Assembly: GCA_030180135.1 (NCBI GenBank)
Contig: CM058240.1
Coordinates: 73,341,581 to 73,405,580 of the forward strand
Direction: 5' to 3'
Source of the DNA: Orychophragmus violaceus
Taxonomy: Eukaryota; Streptophyta; Magnoliopsida; Brassicales; Brassicaceae
Length of the DNA stretch: 64,000 nt
Positions 34,346 to 45,026 of the stretch are shown in pieces. Made by a program: the position numbers and the translations under genes. Position 1 is the first letter of the stretch, and the number at the start of each line of letters is the position of its first letter. The notes beneath the pieces are model-generated. The model was not told the DNA's origin. It was given only the letters and a program-made list of their open reading frames with translations, and ran no database searches.

Positions 34346-35247
34346 TTTCTTGCAGTGCATAACTCGTGGTATATTGAAGTGTAAGTTCATTGTCCTAAGA
34401 GTTCTTATCATGAGTTTCAAAGATATCCATGTGATCTTAAGGCAAAAGAAGACTCTTTCATCGTTTATTACTGATTTGTCTGTGATTTTAAAAAGTAAAC
34501 TGTTACGCTTTGTTGAGGTCTTATTACTATTCATGTCACTTTTGTGTGTACCGTTCTCTGAGATGATATTATCCATTGAAAAAAGGATGTGTAATGCGGA
34601 GAACTAAGTCAAGGTAATTGCAGCATAATATGAACCATTCTCATTAGTTCTTTAATGGACTAGAAAAGTCATCTTACTACCATGACATGTGAACTGACTA
34701 ATGTGAAATGAGTGACAAAAGATGAGTTAGAGTTACTCTTATGTACTTGTCTTCATGTTCTTGTGTAGTCTATTAAACCTGATATGGTTATGCAAGCCAA
34801 ACCCATTACTGATCCATATGGTCCTTTAATTGTCAATGAAGATTTCGAAGCTATTGGTGTCTAATTTCACCTTATGTCGATTAATAATCTCTTTTCACAT
34901 GTTCCCTTCTGTTCACATCCGTCTTTCAATAAGCTTTAACTAATCATATTCTGCATCAAAGAGACCTTATCCGGCGGCTTGTCAGTTAACGGAAAATAGC
35001 AGAATGAGTGCTTTCTCAGCTTAAGGGTCGTCTTTTTATCCAGCAGCTTTATCTGATTAACATTATGATGACATTTTCAGATATCCAGTCATCAAACCTT
35101 ATCCTATTTCTGGACTCTTCTTTTCTTGGACATGCTTTGTTGCAGATCGAGATTGTGGAAATAGTTTAAGATGGATCAAGTGGAAATAAGATAAATTCGA
35201 TGACTCTGAGGAAGGTAGAGGCATAGAAAGTTGAGAAACAAAAATAA

Positions 35248-35879
35248 CATGAGTACAAGAGAAGCATCATGAACCTGGAACATGAATAAAATCAACGTTG
35301 ATTGGTAATTTATGTGCTTTGGCTTGTGGTTCATGCTATTGTAAGTTATAAAACGGACGCTTTTTCAGTAAACGAAACGGACACCTTTGAATTCAATATA
35401 TGTCAAGAAAGAAACCCTTCACCCTTTGTTGAAAGTTATGTGACACTGCAACAAAAGCTCCGGCTGCATCTCTCAAAAATTGATCGGACCCATCACCAGA
35501 TACTTGGATATGATTAGGATATGTGAATGTTGACCACAAAAATAAATTAGGATATGTGAACAATTCACCAAGTTGTTTTAGTGTTTAAAAAAATAGAATT
35601 ACATTTAAAATACAAATATTATAATTTTTTAAAGGACTTCACAATCATATATATAATATGACATTTTCTACTCCCTATTTAAGGTGTTCACATCATCAAA
35701 ACAACATTTTTATGGTGGACCCCACAAAAATTCATTAATATCAATTTTAATTATCTACTTAAAATTCTTATCTTTAAAAAATGTTAAATAAAAAACCTAT
35801 TAAATCTAATTATATATGTATATAAGTATATATTTTAATATTCAAAAACAATAACAATACTTACAAATTTTAATTCTGA
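35248..35879. other. AT-rich DNA downstream of the COAD pseudogene
   Basis: The last part of the COAD locus (a possible 3' UTR to about 35500), then AT-rich sequence with no gene seen. Confidence 0.5.
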
Positions 35880-36658
35880 AAAGATTAAAACAAAAATAAT
35901 GATGGGGAAACATATTAGGAAACAAACAACTATATAAGTGAATATAAAAATCTATGGAAAAAAAGAGAAAACAAATTAGGTGTGGAACAAAAAAATACTT
36001 TACGACACAAATAAATGATAACAAAATCTACTAACTGGTAAAACAAAAAATTTATAAAAATGGCTTAAACCAAAAAATTACCGAAATATAGAATCAAGTC
36101 TATATAACAAAATTTTATATTTAATTAAGCTATATTAAATAGTAATATTAAGTATGGAATGGAAAAAGGTCTACAATATGCCATGTCTATGGAAAAAATA
36201 GAGACACAAAGTTTAGATGTGGAACCGAAAAGAAAAATTTAAACAATTTATAGTAAAAGATAAACGATAATAAACCTACTAACTAGGCCAACAAAAAAAT
36301 CATAAAACGTCTCTAACAAAAAAAAAATCCAAAAAAATAAAATCATTCTCATATAACAAAATATAATATTTACTTAAGTTATTTTAAAGAGAAGCATGAA
36401 TGGAACACACACAAATCTAAATATGAATCATCTTTTTTTCAACATGTAATCTAAATATGTAATCTTTATATAAATAAAAAATTAAAAGAGATAAAAATAA
36501 AATAGTTAAGTGTTTCTCGATAAAAAATAAATAAAAACCAAAATAAAATATTGTATTACCGACAAAAAATACACAAAAATATAATCTAAAAAAAATAGAA
36601 AAAAACTCAGAAATAAAATTCATATAACAAATAAAATACTTAAGAGTTTTTGGACAAA
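35880..36658. repeat. AT-rich tandem array, period about 238 bp (left part)
   Basis: Landmarks recur: TCTATGGAAAAAA at about 35951 and 36188, GGTGTGGAAC/GATGTGGAAC, CTACTAACT, and AAGCTATATTAAA/AAGTTATTTTAAA near 36127 and 36375. Units are diverged. The array continues right of GypB. Confidence 0.6.
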
Positions 36659-36663
36659 ATGGT

Positions 36664-37861
36664 TGAAATGCTCGGAGTTTTAAATTCCATAAGGTCAACT
36701 GCAAGTGCACAGAACAATTGTAGTATCTAGGGGTCGAACCACAAAGACTCAAGAAATCCTACGATAGACTATAGAACGTCAAGTTAAGCTAGGAGAAACA
36801 ATTAAGAAAGTTAGTAACTAAGCAGAAAGTAAATCAGTAGCAAGAACGGTTTGTAAGCAATCAACTAAAAGCGCTAAGTCTAGGGAGTTCTCAGGAAATC
36901 AGACAAGCAGATAAATTAATCAGTCAGGATCAAATTAAGTTCGGTTCTAGAACTCAAACACAGATATAGAATTAACCAACTTTCGTTGCGAGAATTCTCT
37001 AAGTCTAATAGCAGAAATCCAAATTTATTTGCAATTTCTAACAGATTAAACTAGCCTTAAGTGCAGGTTCGATATGTTCACAATTCAATTAAACAAAATT
37101 TCTTTGCGGATAATTCAATTGTTCAACCTAAATAGTTCAGATTCTAAATCACACTTTCGTGTCAATTTAATAACCTAGAGTCTAGATTCTAAGTGATCAG
37201 GTTAGAAACTATTATTAAGCTCAATTCAGGTTGAAGAACAAATATGATATGAATCCTTAACTGAATAAACAAATCTAGCAAGTCATGAAATCCCTAACGA
37301 GAATCCCTAAACCTAACTATGAATCTACTCAGACATGATTAATGAAGACATAATCAATGAATAAATAAATTGCATTAAAGAGAGTAAAGAAACAAAGGGG
37401 TTCGAAATCTTCTCCAAAAGCAGGAAGCAATACAGGTTCAGATCAGCCCCAAAAAGCTCTAAAAACTCTCAGCTCAAAGTATCAAAGCGTATCTAAAACT
37501 GTTTGTAAAAACCTAATTATATTAGCCTAATCACGTCTTGGGGCTTCCTTGTAAATACTGAAACTTCTGGGCAAAAGTGCAATTTCCTCATTCTTCATTA
37601 AACTCGCCGAGGAAAGCCCATCTTGCTCTTGTGTCGATCGATGCACAAGTTTTGTCGATCGATACAATCCTCTATTTTGGACAGTGAACTCTATCTCTCG
37701 GGTTAAATCTCCAAAATACTCCAGAAAGCACCATAATCACCAAATCTGCTCCAAACGTGCATATACCTAATAACACCTGTAAAAGACTCTAAAGAAACAC
37801 CAAAAGACTCTAAAACATACTTATATCATGGTCTAAAACCGGTGAAAACCATGATATATCA
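36664..37861 (-). repeat. GypB 3' LTR, 1198 bp
   Basis: In + order TGAAATGCTCGGAG to CCATGATATATCA. ACTCCGCCACACTT, the complement of the polypurine tract, follows. It holds a palindrome pair at 37632/37653. Confidence 0.93.
37632..37664. repeat. Paired quasi-palindrome, GypB LTR
   Basis: TGTCGATCGATG (37632) and TGTCGATCGATA (37653), 21 bp apart; the right LTR copy is at 45995/46016. Confidence 0.85.
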
Positions 37862-38900
37862 ACTCCGCCACACTTAGCCTTTGCTTGCCCTCAAGCAAAA
37901 CAGAGAACTAAACATGGTGAAGAGGTTTGAAAACTTTCAGAAACTCTTTTCATCTTAGAAGCAACAACACTCAGATTCCCCTTAGTAAGCCACTGAAAGA
38001 TTCACCTGCAAGACATCAAGACCAACATATACTTCCCCCACACTTAGTAACTGTCCTGCGTAAACTCCACAATCAATCCAAAGCATTTCAAATTCACCCT
38101 ACTGACTTCTATTAGATATTAAGTGCGGTCTCACCTAAGGATTATCGATCAAAGGGCACATGGATTCTTACTCTGTTAGCTCTAGACCACCATATTATCT
38201 TTTTCTGGTTCCTTTCTTCTCTTTTCCCTTCCTAAGCAACTGATTTCTCCCAATTGGGTATCATTTTATTTTTTTATTCAGTGCTCTTCCCGTTATGGGG
38301 TGTACTTTGGACACATTCCATGAATGCACAGGAGGTAATAGGGGTCTCTACCACTCTCGTGACCACTTCGGAGCTACTAGCTCATCCGCAGTTTATTATT
38401 CTCTTTTTTTACTTTAAGAGAAGGGGAGAAGGGAACCTTACTTGGACAGGTTTACAAGCTGTGTCAGAACTAACAGAGGAGTCCGACTCAAGGTATACTA
38501 AGCCCTTAGGTGAGAAAATTAAGTCAAATTAGGGGTGAAGTCAGTAAAGGATCCTCTGAATACCTGAATTGATATGGGTGTCCTCAGTAGGCTGATCCGC
38601 ATTGGGTTTTCTAATAGTCATAGATTGATCCTGCAACTTCATTCCAATGGTTACTTAAGTTCTTGCAAGTGCTGTTAACTTCTCAAAAATTCATTGTTTC
38701 CTACTTAAACTGTTTTGACTCAATAAAACAAATTTTGAAAACAGGACTGACTCTAAGAAAACAAAAGCGTGTGTCAGTAGCTACCTCCCCCACACTTGAA
38801 ACACACTGTCCCCAGTAGTGTCAAGCTTAGGTTCGGTAAGAAAAGAAATCGGAATGAAACAAACCGAAAAGGGGTCAGAACACTTACCTGTCGTCGGCCT

Positions 38901-38935
38901 GCGTCGATCGATGCCACAAAGGTTTCGATCGATGC
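38901..38935. repeat. Paired quasi-palindrome, GypB 3' region
   Basis: GCGTCGATCGATGC and TTTCGATCGATGC, TCGA cores at 38904 and 38925 (21 bp), followed by AAGGCGATT. Confidence 0.85.
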
Positions 38936-39012
38936 AAGGCGATTATGCCCACGGTTAAGTAGATATCCGGTGTCTGATCCCCAATTGAACCGGCAAACCG
39001 TAAATCGTGAAT

Positions 39013-39055
39013 GCATCGACCGATGCACAATGTGTGTCGATCGATGCAATGCGAT
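39013..39055. repeat. Paired quasi-palindrome, GypB 3' region
   Basis: GCATCGACCGATGC and TGTCGATCGATGC, cores at 39016 and 39037 (21 bp), followed by AATGCGATTC. Confidence 0.85.
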
Positions 39056-39373
39056 TCTGCTTGTTTCTCACGCCTCTGAACACACTTAAACAGAAAAATC
39101 AAAACACCAAAATCAAAACAAAAAATGAAAACAAAACGAACCTAACAGTGGGTGGCCTCCCACTCAGCGCTCTTTTAAGGTCATTAGCTTGACCTTTCAG
39201 CTGAATCAGGCAGAAGGTGCATTATCCAGAGGCAGAATTTGACCTCTCGGAATCTCGGCCTTAGCCCAATAATGTTTCACCCTCTATCCATTGACAGTAA
39301 ATTCCTTACCTTCCTGGATGATTAGAACGACAGCTCCATAAGGACGTACCTCCTTGATCGTGAAAGGACCAGA

Positions 39374-40819
39374 CTACCTCGATCTCAGCTTACCTAGAAA
39401 CAATTGCAAACGAGAGTTATACAAAATTACCTGATCATTAGGCTCATATTGTCTAGAGACAATCTTCTTGTCATGATAAGCTTTGGTCCTCTCCTTGTAC
39501 AGTTTTGAGTTCTCATAAGCAAAATGTCCAATCTCATCCAACTCATTAAGCTGCACCAATCTCCTCTCTGCAGCAGACTTAAGATCGAAATTCATCTGCT
39601 TCACAGCCCATGCTGCTTTGTGCTCAAGCTCTACTGGCAGATGACATGCTTTTCCATACAGCAAATGGAATGGAGTAGTCCCAAGTGGTGTCTTGAATGC
39701 AGTCCGGTAAGCCCATAGTGTATCATCTAGCTTTGCTGCCCAATCCTTCCTTGTCTTCCCAACTGTCTTCTCTAAGATCTCTTTGATCTGTCTGTTACAG
39801 ACCTCGACTTGTCCACTAGTCTGTGGGTGATAAGGAGTAGCAACTCGGTGATGAACTCCATGCTTCTGTAGCAGCTTCTCGAAGACCTTATTAATGAAAT
39901 GAGATCCTCCATCACTAATTACTATCCGAGGTACTCCAAATCTAGGGAATATGATGGTCTTAAACAGCTTAATAACCACCGAAGAATCATTGGTTGGACT
40001 AGCTATTGCTTCCACCCACTTAGACACATAATCCACAGCAACCAAGATGAACTTATTCCCATAGGATGAGGGAAAAGGACCCATGAAATATATGCCCCAG
40101 CAATCGAAAACCTCAACCTCAAGAATGAAATTCTGAGGTATCTCATGCTTCTTACTGATTTTCCCTCTCCTCTGACAGGCATCATACTGAGAGACAAAAG
40201 AATGAGCGTCTCTAAACATCGTAGGCCACCAGAAACCTGCTTGCAGAACCTTAGACACAGTCTTGAAAGTAGCAAAATGTCCAGCATAATCTGATCCATG
40301 ACAGTGGAATAGGATATCTGGGACTTCTGATTCAGCAATGCATCTCCTGTAAAGACCATCCGAACAGTGCTTGTAGAGATAAGGCTCATCCCAATAGTAT
40401 CGTCTGAGCTCTCTGAAGAACTTCTTCTTTGCATACCCCTTTAACTCATCTGGTTCAGTCTCTGCAGCCAGGTAATTAGCTATATCTGCATACCAGGGTC
40501 GAGTAGTCGTCGCGACAGCATCAACTTCGAAGTCGTATTGTCCGATTCGAACCGTAAAAGGTTCTGGGCTCGTATCCACACTGCAACGATCGTCGCACAG
40601 GGTAGCATCGACCGTTGCTTCCTCGTCACATGCATCGATCGTCACAGATGTTGCATCGATCGACGCAATGCGATTAATCCGACAGTTCTGCAAATTCCTG
40701 TCCAAATCCGTCTGGAATACTGTCCCGATCATATTGATGTTCTCCTCAGGCAAGAAATCCTTAATGGGGACGTCTTCTTCAACCAGAATCCTTGACAGAT
40801 GGTCAGCAACTCCGTTCAA
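39374..40819 (-). pseudogene. GypB integrase, catalytic Asp and one zinc Cys lost
   Basis: 481 residues open from 40819; the start is a frame junction after RNase H (NGVADHLSRI). The zinc-binding HHCC region reads ILFHCHGSDYAGHF then FVSQYDACQRRG, with Tyr where the first Cys (KCD.CQ in relatives) should be. In the rve core the first catalytic Asp is Tyr (FDCWGIYFMGPFPSS; relatives have GIDFMGP). The second Asp (VISDGGSHF) and the Glu region (HPQTSGQVEV) remain. The C-terminus has LWAYRTAFKTPLGTTPFHLL. A TAG replaces the Trp of RSRWSGPF at the end. The palindrome motifs near 40587-40662 encode an Asp/Ala-rich insert (IDATSVTIDA) near residue 54. Confidence 0.88.
40584..40671. repeat. Two palindrome pairs inside GypB pol
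   Basis: Cores at 40587 and 40609 (22 bp) and at 40636 and 40657 (21 bp); the last is followed by CAATGCGATT. Confidence 0.82.
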
Positions 40820-41379
40820 ACTCCCTTCTTGTCTCTCACTTTAATATCAAACTCCTGAAGCAACAGAATCCATCTCAGCAATCTTGGCTTAGCATCCTTC
40901 TTCTGCATCAGATACTTCAGGGCTGAATGATCAGTGTGTACAATCACTTTAGAACCAACCAGATAGGGGCGAAACTTCTCAAATGCAAAGACAACATCCA
41001 AAAACTCCTTCTCTGTAGTGGCATAGTTTCTTTGCGCATCATCTAGTGTTCCGCTGGCATAGTAAATAGCATGAAGCTTCATGTCCTTCTTCTTTCCCAG
41101 AACAGCTCCTACAGCATAGTCGCTCGCATCGCACATAACCTCAAAAGGTAAATCCCAATCTGGTGGCTGAACTATAGGAGCACTCACTAATGCTTGCTTG
41201 ATCTGTTCAAATGCAGTCTGACAATCTGCATTGAACTCAAACTTGGTATCCTTACACAGTAAAGCAGTTAGTGGTCTAGAAATCTTATTGAAGTCCTTGA
41301 TGAACCGTCTATAGAAACCAGCATGTCCAAGAAAGCTCCTCACAGACTTCACAGAATCAGGCGCTTGAAGGCTGGTCAT
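40816..41379 (-). pseudogene. GypB RT connection and RNase H
   Basis: Continues the RT frame after a TAA at 41404-41406 (GI-stop-VDRAKIEV; GAA expected). It has GHAGFYRRFIKDFNKI, the RT end, then RNase H with FEVMCDASDYAVGAVLG (first Asp), TTEKEFLDVVFAFEKFR (Glu) and IVHTDHSALKYL (Asp), so the RNase H catalytic residues are present. The frame ends at KKGV through a one-base loss before integrase. RNase H would remove the RNA strand during cDNA synthesis. Confidence 0.85.
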
Positions 41380-41403
41380 TACCTCAATCTTAGCGCGATC
41401 TAC

Positions 41404-42839
41404 TTATATCCCTGCTTCAGACACTTTATGTCCAAGTACAATGCCATCTCTGACCATGAAATGGCACTTCTCCCAATTAAGAACCAAGTGCTTCTCCTCG
41501 CATCTAGTTAGCACTTTGCACAGATTATCCAAGCACTCATTATAAGATGACCCGTAGACTGAAAAGTCATCCATAAATACCTCCATAAAATCCTCAATCA
41601 TATCAGTAAATATGGACATTATGCATCTCTGGAAAGTGGCTGGTGCATTACAAAGTCCAAAAGGCATCCTGCGGTATGCAAATGTGTCATATGGACAAGT
41701 AAAAGTAGTCTTTCCTTGATCCTCTGGATGGATGGGAATCTGGAAGAAGCCTGAATATCCATCTAGGAAGCAATAGTAAGGGGATTTTCTAACCTCTCCA
41801 GCATCTGATCAATGAAAGGTAAAGGGAAATGATCTTTCCTTGTCGCAGCATTGAGCTTCCTGTAATCTATGCACATCCGGTGTCCAGTCACAGTCCTTGT
41901 AGGAATCAGCTCGTTCTTCTCATTCTTCACTACTGTAACTCCACCTTTCTTAGGCACTACATGGACTGGACTAACCCAATCGCTGTCTGGAATCGGATAG
42001 ATGATCCCAGCATCTAGGAGCTTCATGATCTCCTTCTTTACCACATCCTTAAGATTAGGATTAAGCCTCCTCTGATGCTCAACTGATGTCTTAGACTCGT
42101 CCTCTAGATGTATCCGATGCATGCACAGCTCCGGAGAGATACTTGAAATGTCATCAAGAGAATAGCCAAGAGCTTTGTGATGCTTGCGCAGCTTGCTTAG
42201 CAGTAAAGTGAGCTCTGCGTTGTTCAAACTAGCATTAACAATCACTGGATATGTCGAATTAGGTCCAAGAAATGCATACCTTAGCCCGGACGGAAGTGGT
42301 TTCAGCTCAATTTTCGGGGCTTTTTCCTCTGCCCAGTCTCTGTCGACTTGCAACGATCGATGCGCTAAAGGTGTCGATCGATGCAACGTCACGTCAGACA
42401 CATCCAACTGCATCACTTTCTCAGCAAAATCCATTAGCCTCGCATAGCAGATTGCGGGCTCGTCTTGCTGGTATTCCAGCTCCAATATTCCTTCAGGAAT
42501 TCTGATTGTTCTGTCTGCTAAAACTAGTGAGATCCTAGTGGGCAGGAAGTCAATCATCCCAAGTCTCTTAGCAACAGAGAAGGGCATAAGGTTCACACTA
42601 GAACCAAGATCACATAGAGATCTCTCAAATCTTTCCCTGTAGATACCACAATCCAACACAAAGCTTCCTGGATCTTTCAACTTCTCAGGAATTCTGCCCT
42701 GAATCACTGCACTACATACTTCGGTGATCATCATTACACTCTCCTCATCAGACCATTTACCAGCAAGTAAGTCCTTAAGACATCTCTTCATCACAGGAGT
42801 AGTCTGCATAAAGTCAATCAAAGGTACTTCAATCTTCAC
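41404..42839 (-). pseudogene. GypB protease and reverse transcriptase, frameshifted
   Basis: Open 42839-41763: protease near its start (FERSLCDLGSSVNLMPFSVA, active site D-L-G-S), then RT (DWVSPVHVVPKKGGVTVV, RMCIDYRKLNAATRKDHFPL). Near 41770 one extra base shifts the frame just before the YYCFLDGYSGF block, so the listed frame ends LTIAS-stop. The RT fingers and palm continue in the next frame (41667-41404: MPFGLCNAPATFQRCIMS and EVFMDDFSVYG, the F-M-D-D active site). A palindrome pair at 42354/42375 lies in the protease-RT linker and encodes HRSTPLAHRSLQVDRD-like sequence. Confidence 0.87.
42351..42388. repeat. Paired quasi-palindrome, protease-RT linker of GypB
   Basis: GCAACGATCGATGC and TGTCGATCGATGC, CGATCG at 42354 and 42375 (21 bp). 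Confidence 0.85.
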
Positions 42840-42984
42840 CTTTTTAATGATCTCTTGGCACTTAGCTTACTGCCTATCGTTCTTAGCCTTCCTGGGGTTC
42901 TTAGGAAAAGGAACTTTAGGCTTGTAAACCCTTTCATTCGACTTCTTCAGCTTTTCTGCGTTTGAACCCTCGGCAGTCACCTTG

Positions 42985-43140
42985 CGTCAATCGTTGCTAG
43001 TGTTGCATCGATCGTTGCTGGGTGATTCTGTTACGACCTCTGCGTCGAGCTTGGGTTCAGCATCTCCATTTTCGCCTTGCATCGACCGTTGCTTGGGTGC
43101 ATCGACCGTTGCTTGGGTGCGTCGATCAATGCATTGCGAA
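42985..43140. repeat. Palindrome pair and triplet between GypB gag and protease
   Basis: CAATCG/CGATCG cores at 42988 and 43009 (21 bp), followed by TGGGTGATTC; then cores at 43083, 43103 and 43123 (20 bp steps), followed by ATTGCGAATTC. Confidence 0.8.
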
Positions 43141-44790
43141 TTCCGCGGATCTCATCTTCCATCTCCTCAATTTTCACGATTTCTTCTAGGCTCAACTGCT
43201 TTTTCTGGGCAGGAAACAGCTCCTTACCACTTCTTAATGTTACTGCATTGTACTGATACTTAGGATTAGCATCAGTCCGTCCCGGAAGAGATCCATCTGG
43301 CCTCTGAACATATCCAGCAGTCCTTGCAACCTTAGCATCAAGCTCATTCACATGTGTGCTCAAGGATTCAAACTTCCCATTCAGATCTTCATACACAGCA
43401 TCCAGCTTCTTGTTGAAGTCCACATCAGTCTTAGTCTGTCCTTTCAGTAACTGTTCCATCATTGCTTCCATCTTGCTCTCATGAGCATTAGCTGCAGGAG
43501 GCGTCTGATAAGAAGATGATCCATAGGTTCCCTGATAAGAATTACCTTGCTGAAAAGGTTTCTGAAAACCAGCATTCTGTCCAAATCCAGAAGAGTTTTG
43601 GTTGCTTGTGAAAGCACTCTTCTGTCCACCATTGAAGAACCTATTACCTTGCTGATTACTAAACATGTTTCCTTGGAATCCAGAGCCACCAATGTAGTTC
43701 ACATCCTCTTCCTGATGATCTTCTTCAGTTTGAAACACTTCGACTTCCTGAGCAAAGTGGACAGCTTTCTTTCCAGTCAACAAGCTATGAACAGTGTCCA
43801 ACTTTCTCATGATATCAGCAATCTCTAGATTATCTATCTTCCCACCAGACTCTTTCTTCTCCTATTAGCAGTCTTGGTGCTATTACTACTCACTAAGTTA
43901 TCAATCAGTGTCTTAGCTTGCTTAGGAGTCCTTGTGTTAAAATTTCCATTGCTGGAATTGTCCAACGCTGTCTGGTAGTGGAGATCAATACCTCTGAAAA
44001 ATATGCCCAGCAATGTCACTTCAGTGAATCCATGATGAGGACAGTCACGTTGGTACTTCTTAAACCACATCCAGGCAGTCTTAAGAGGCTCTGTAGGACC
44101 TTGGGTGAAGGTGAGAATATCATGTCTTGACTGATCAGAGCGAGCATCAACATAAAAATGCCTCAAGAACTCTCTCTTCACAGCATCCCAAGTAGTAAAC
44201 TTGCCAGGTGCAAGTTGCTTCAGCCAATCTAAAGCCTCTCCAGCGAGAGAATAGGGGAAAAGCTTAAGGTAGAGAAAATCATAGTTCACCCCATTGTACT
44301 TCATCCCAGTGACGAAGTCTTCAAAGCCATCAATGTGATCCATCGGCTTCTCGTGTGGGAGACCATGGAAAGGATTCTGTCTCAGCAGAGTGTAGTAAAC
44401 AGTCTTGATCTCAAAATCATTCCTCTCAAATCCAGGAGGTACAATTGCTGACTGGTTAGCATAGAACTCATCCGGTCGGTTGTAGTCAGAAAGAGTCCTC
44501 TCATTAGCAACAACCATCTGCCTCTGACCTTCAGGTTGAGGTTGAGGTTCAGGTTCAGGGATCACTCGTCCCTCAGCATCAATCCTTTGCCCAGCAGCAT
44601 TGTAAGGATTATTATGTCGGTCCCTTAGAACGCCTTCAGCATCAGGTATCAGAATCAAGCGATTGTTGTTCATCCTTGCTCGCTGATCCTTTATGTTTGT
44701 TCTCTCTAGTCTATAGCAAGTTCCTCAAGCCTGAGATTAACGAGATTCGAGTTCGGATTACTTCTGGTCTCACGCGTCTGCATAAACTGT
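43031..44790 (-). pseudogene. gag: GypB gag, frameshifted
   Basis: The family start (ATG at about 44790, MQTRETRSNPN) is followed by a small indel near 44715 (CTATAGCAAG against CTAGCAAG in GypA). The open part from 44673 has IDAEGRVIPEPEPQ, then the Retrotrans_gag core (FLYLKLFPYSLAGEALDWL, REFLRHFYVDARS, CPHHGFTE). A shift near 43860 moves to the frame 43810-43031, with the Gly/Phe/Gln-rich part (NQQGNRFFNGGQKSAFTSN) and the coiled YEDLNGKFESLSTHVNEL. A further shift near 43060 cuts it from protease. Gag would form the particle. Confidence 0.85.
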
Positions 44791-44803
44791 CGGTAATCGC
44801 AGT

Positions 44804-44890
44804 GCAACGATCGATGCTTAGAGGCAACGATCGATTCAACTCAAATTCGCCTTGCAACGATCGATTCAGACGAATGCAATGATCGATGCT
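44804..44890. repeat. Four quasi-palindromes in GypB leader
   Basis: Cores at 44808, 44828 (20 bp), 44858 (30 bp) and 44880 (22 bp), in GCAACGATCGATGC-type context, just before gag. Confidence 0.82.
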
Positions 44891-45002
44891 AAGCGAAAGT
44901 CAGACCTGCGACAGAGAAAAACAGAGAAATATTAGCAACAAAAACAAAAACAAAAAACCTAGTCTAAACCCTAAGTTCAAATCTATTAAAGACTCAAAAG
45001 AG

Positions 45003-45020
45003 TCCCCGGCAACGGCGCCA
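45003..45020 (-). other. GypB primer-binding site, tRNA-Asp type
   Basis: On minus TGGCGCCGTTGCCGGGGA, next to the LTR, identical to the site in GypA. Confidence 0.92.
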
Positions 45021-45026
45021 AAAACT

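Larger units (their letters stand above)
25267..34357 (-). mobile_element. CACTA (En/Spm) DNA transposon, 9091 bp, 3-bp target duplication CAT
   Basis: Starts CACTACAAGAAAACAGC at 25267 and ends GTTTTCTTGCAGTG at 34357, imperfect inverted ends. CAT flanks both sides (25264-25266, 34358-34360). Both ends carry dense CCGACGG repeats. It codes on the minus strand for a tnp2-type transposase (30379-34023) and a TNPA/Ptta-like protein (about 25840-27485). Clean ends suggest a moderately recent insertion, but the transposase frame is broken, so movement would need help from another copy. Confidence 0.92.
24810..35247 (+). pseudogene. COAD: Phosphopantetheine adenylyltransferase (CoA synthesis), decayed and split by a CACTA element
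   Basis: The functional enzyme joins 4'-phosphopantetheine and ATP to dephospho-CoA in cytosolic CoA synthesis. Exon 1 (24810-24917, 36 codons) is intact and has GGTFDLLHDGH, the nucleotidyltransferase HxGH signature. Exon 2 (about 25016-25070) keeps AAATLA and a shifted PMLTNKQ. Exon 3 is 34554-34613 (FSEMILSIEKRM, then a stop), exon 4 is 34769-about 34862 (KPITDPYGPLIVNEDFEAI), exon 5 about 34958-35025 (ETLSGGLSVN, then a stop), exon 6 35146-35247 (DGSSGNKI, LRKVEA, with stops). GT/AG borders are visible at most exons. The CACTA element sits in intron 2. Stops in exons 2, 3, 5 and 6 make it dead; a working copy must be elsewhere. Confidence 0.88.
37862..39373 (-). other. GypB 3' noncoding region
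   Basis: Collinear with GypA 11867-12830. It contains two polypurine-like tracts (37862 and about 38786), the post-pol hairpin AGTGGG...CCCACT (39147-39164) and palindrome pairs at 38904/38925 and 39016/39037. No ORF1 is present, unlike GypA. The tail of the pol frame (VRPYGAVVLII) is still readable near 39340. Confidence 0.75.
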
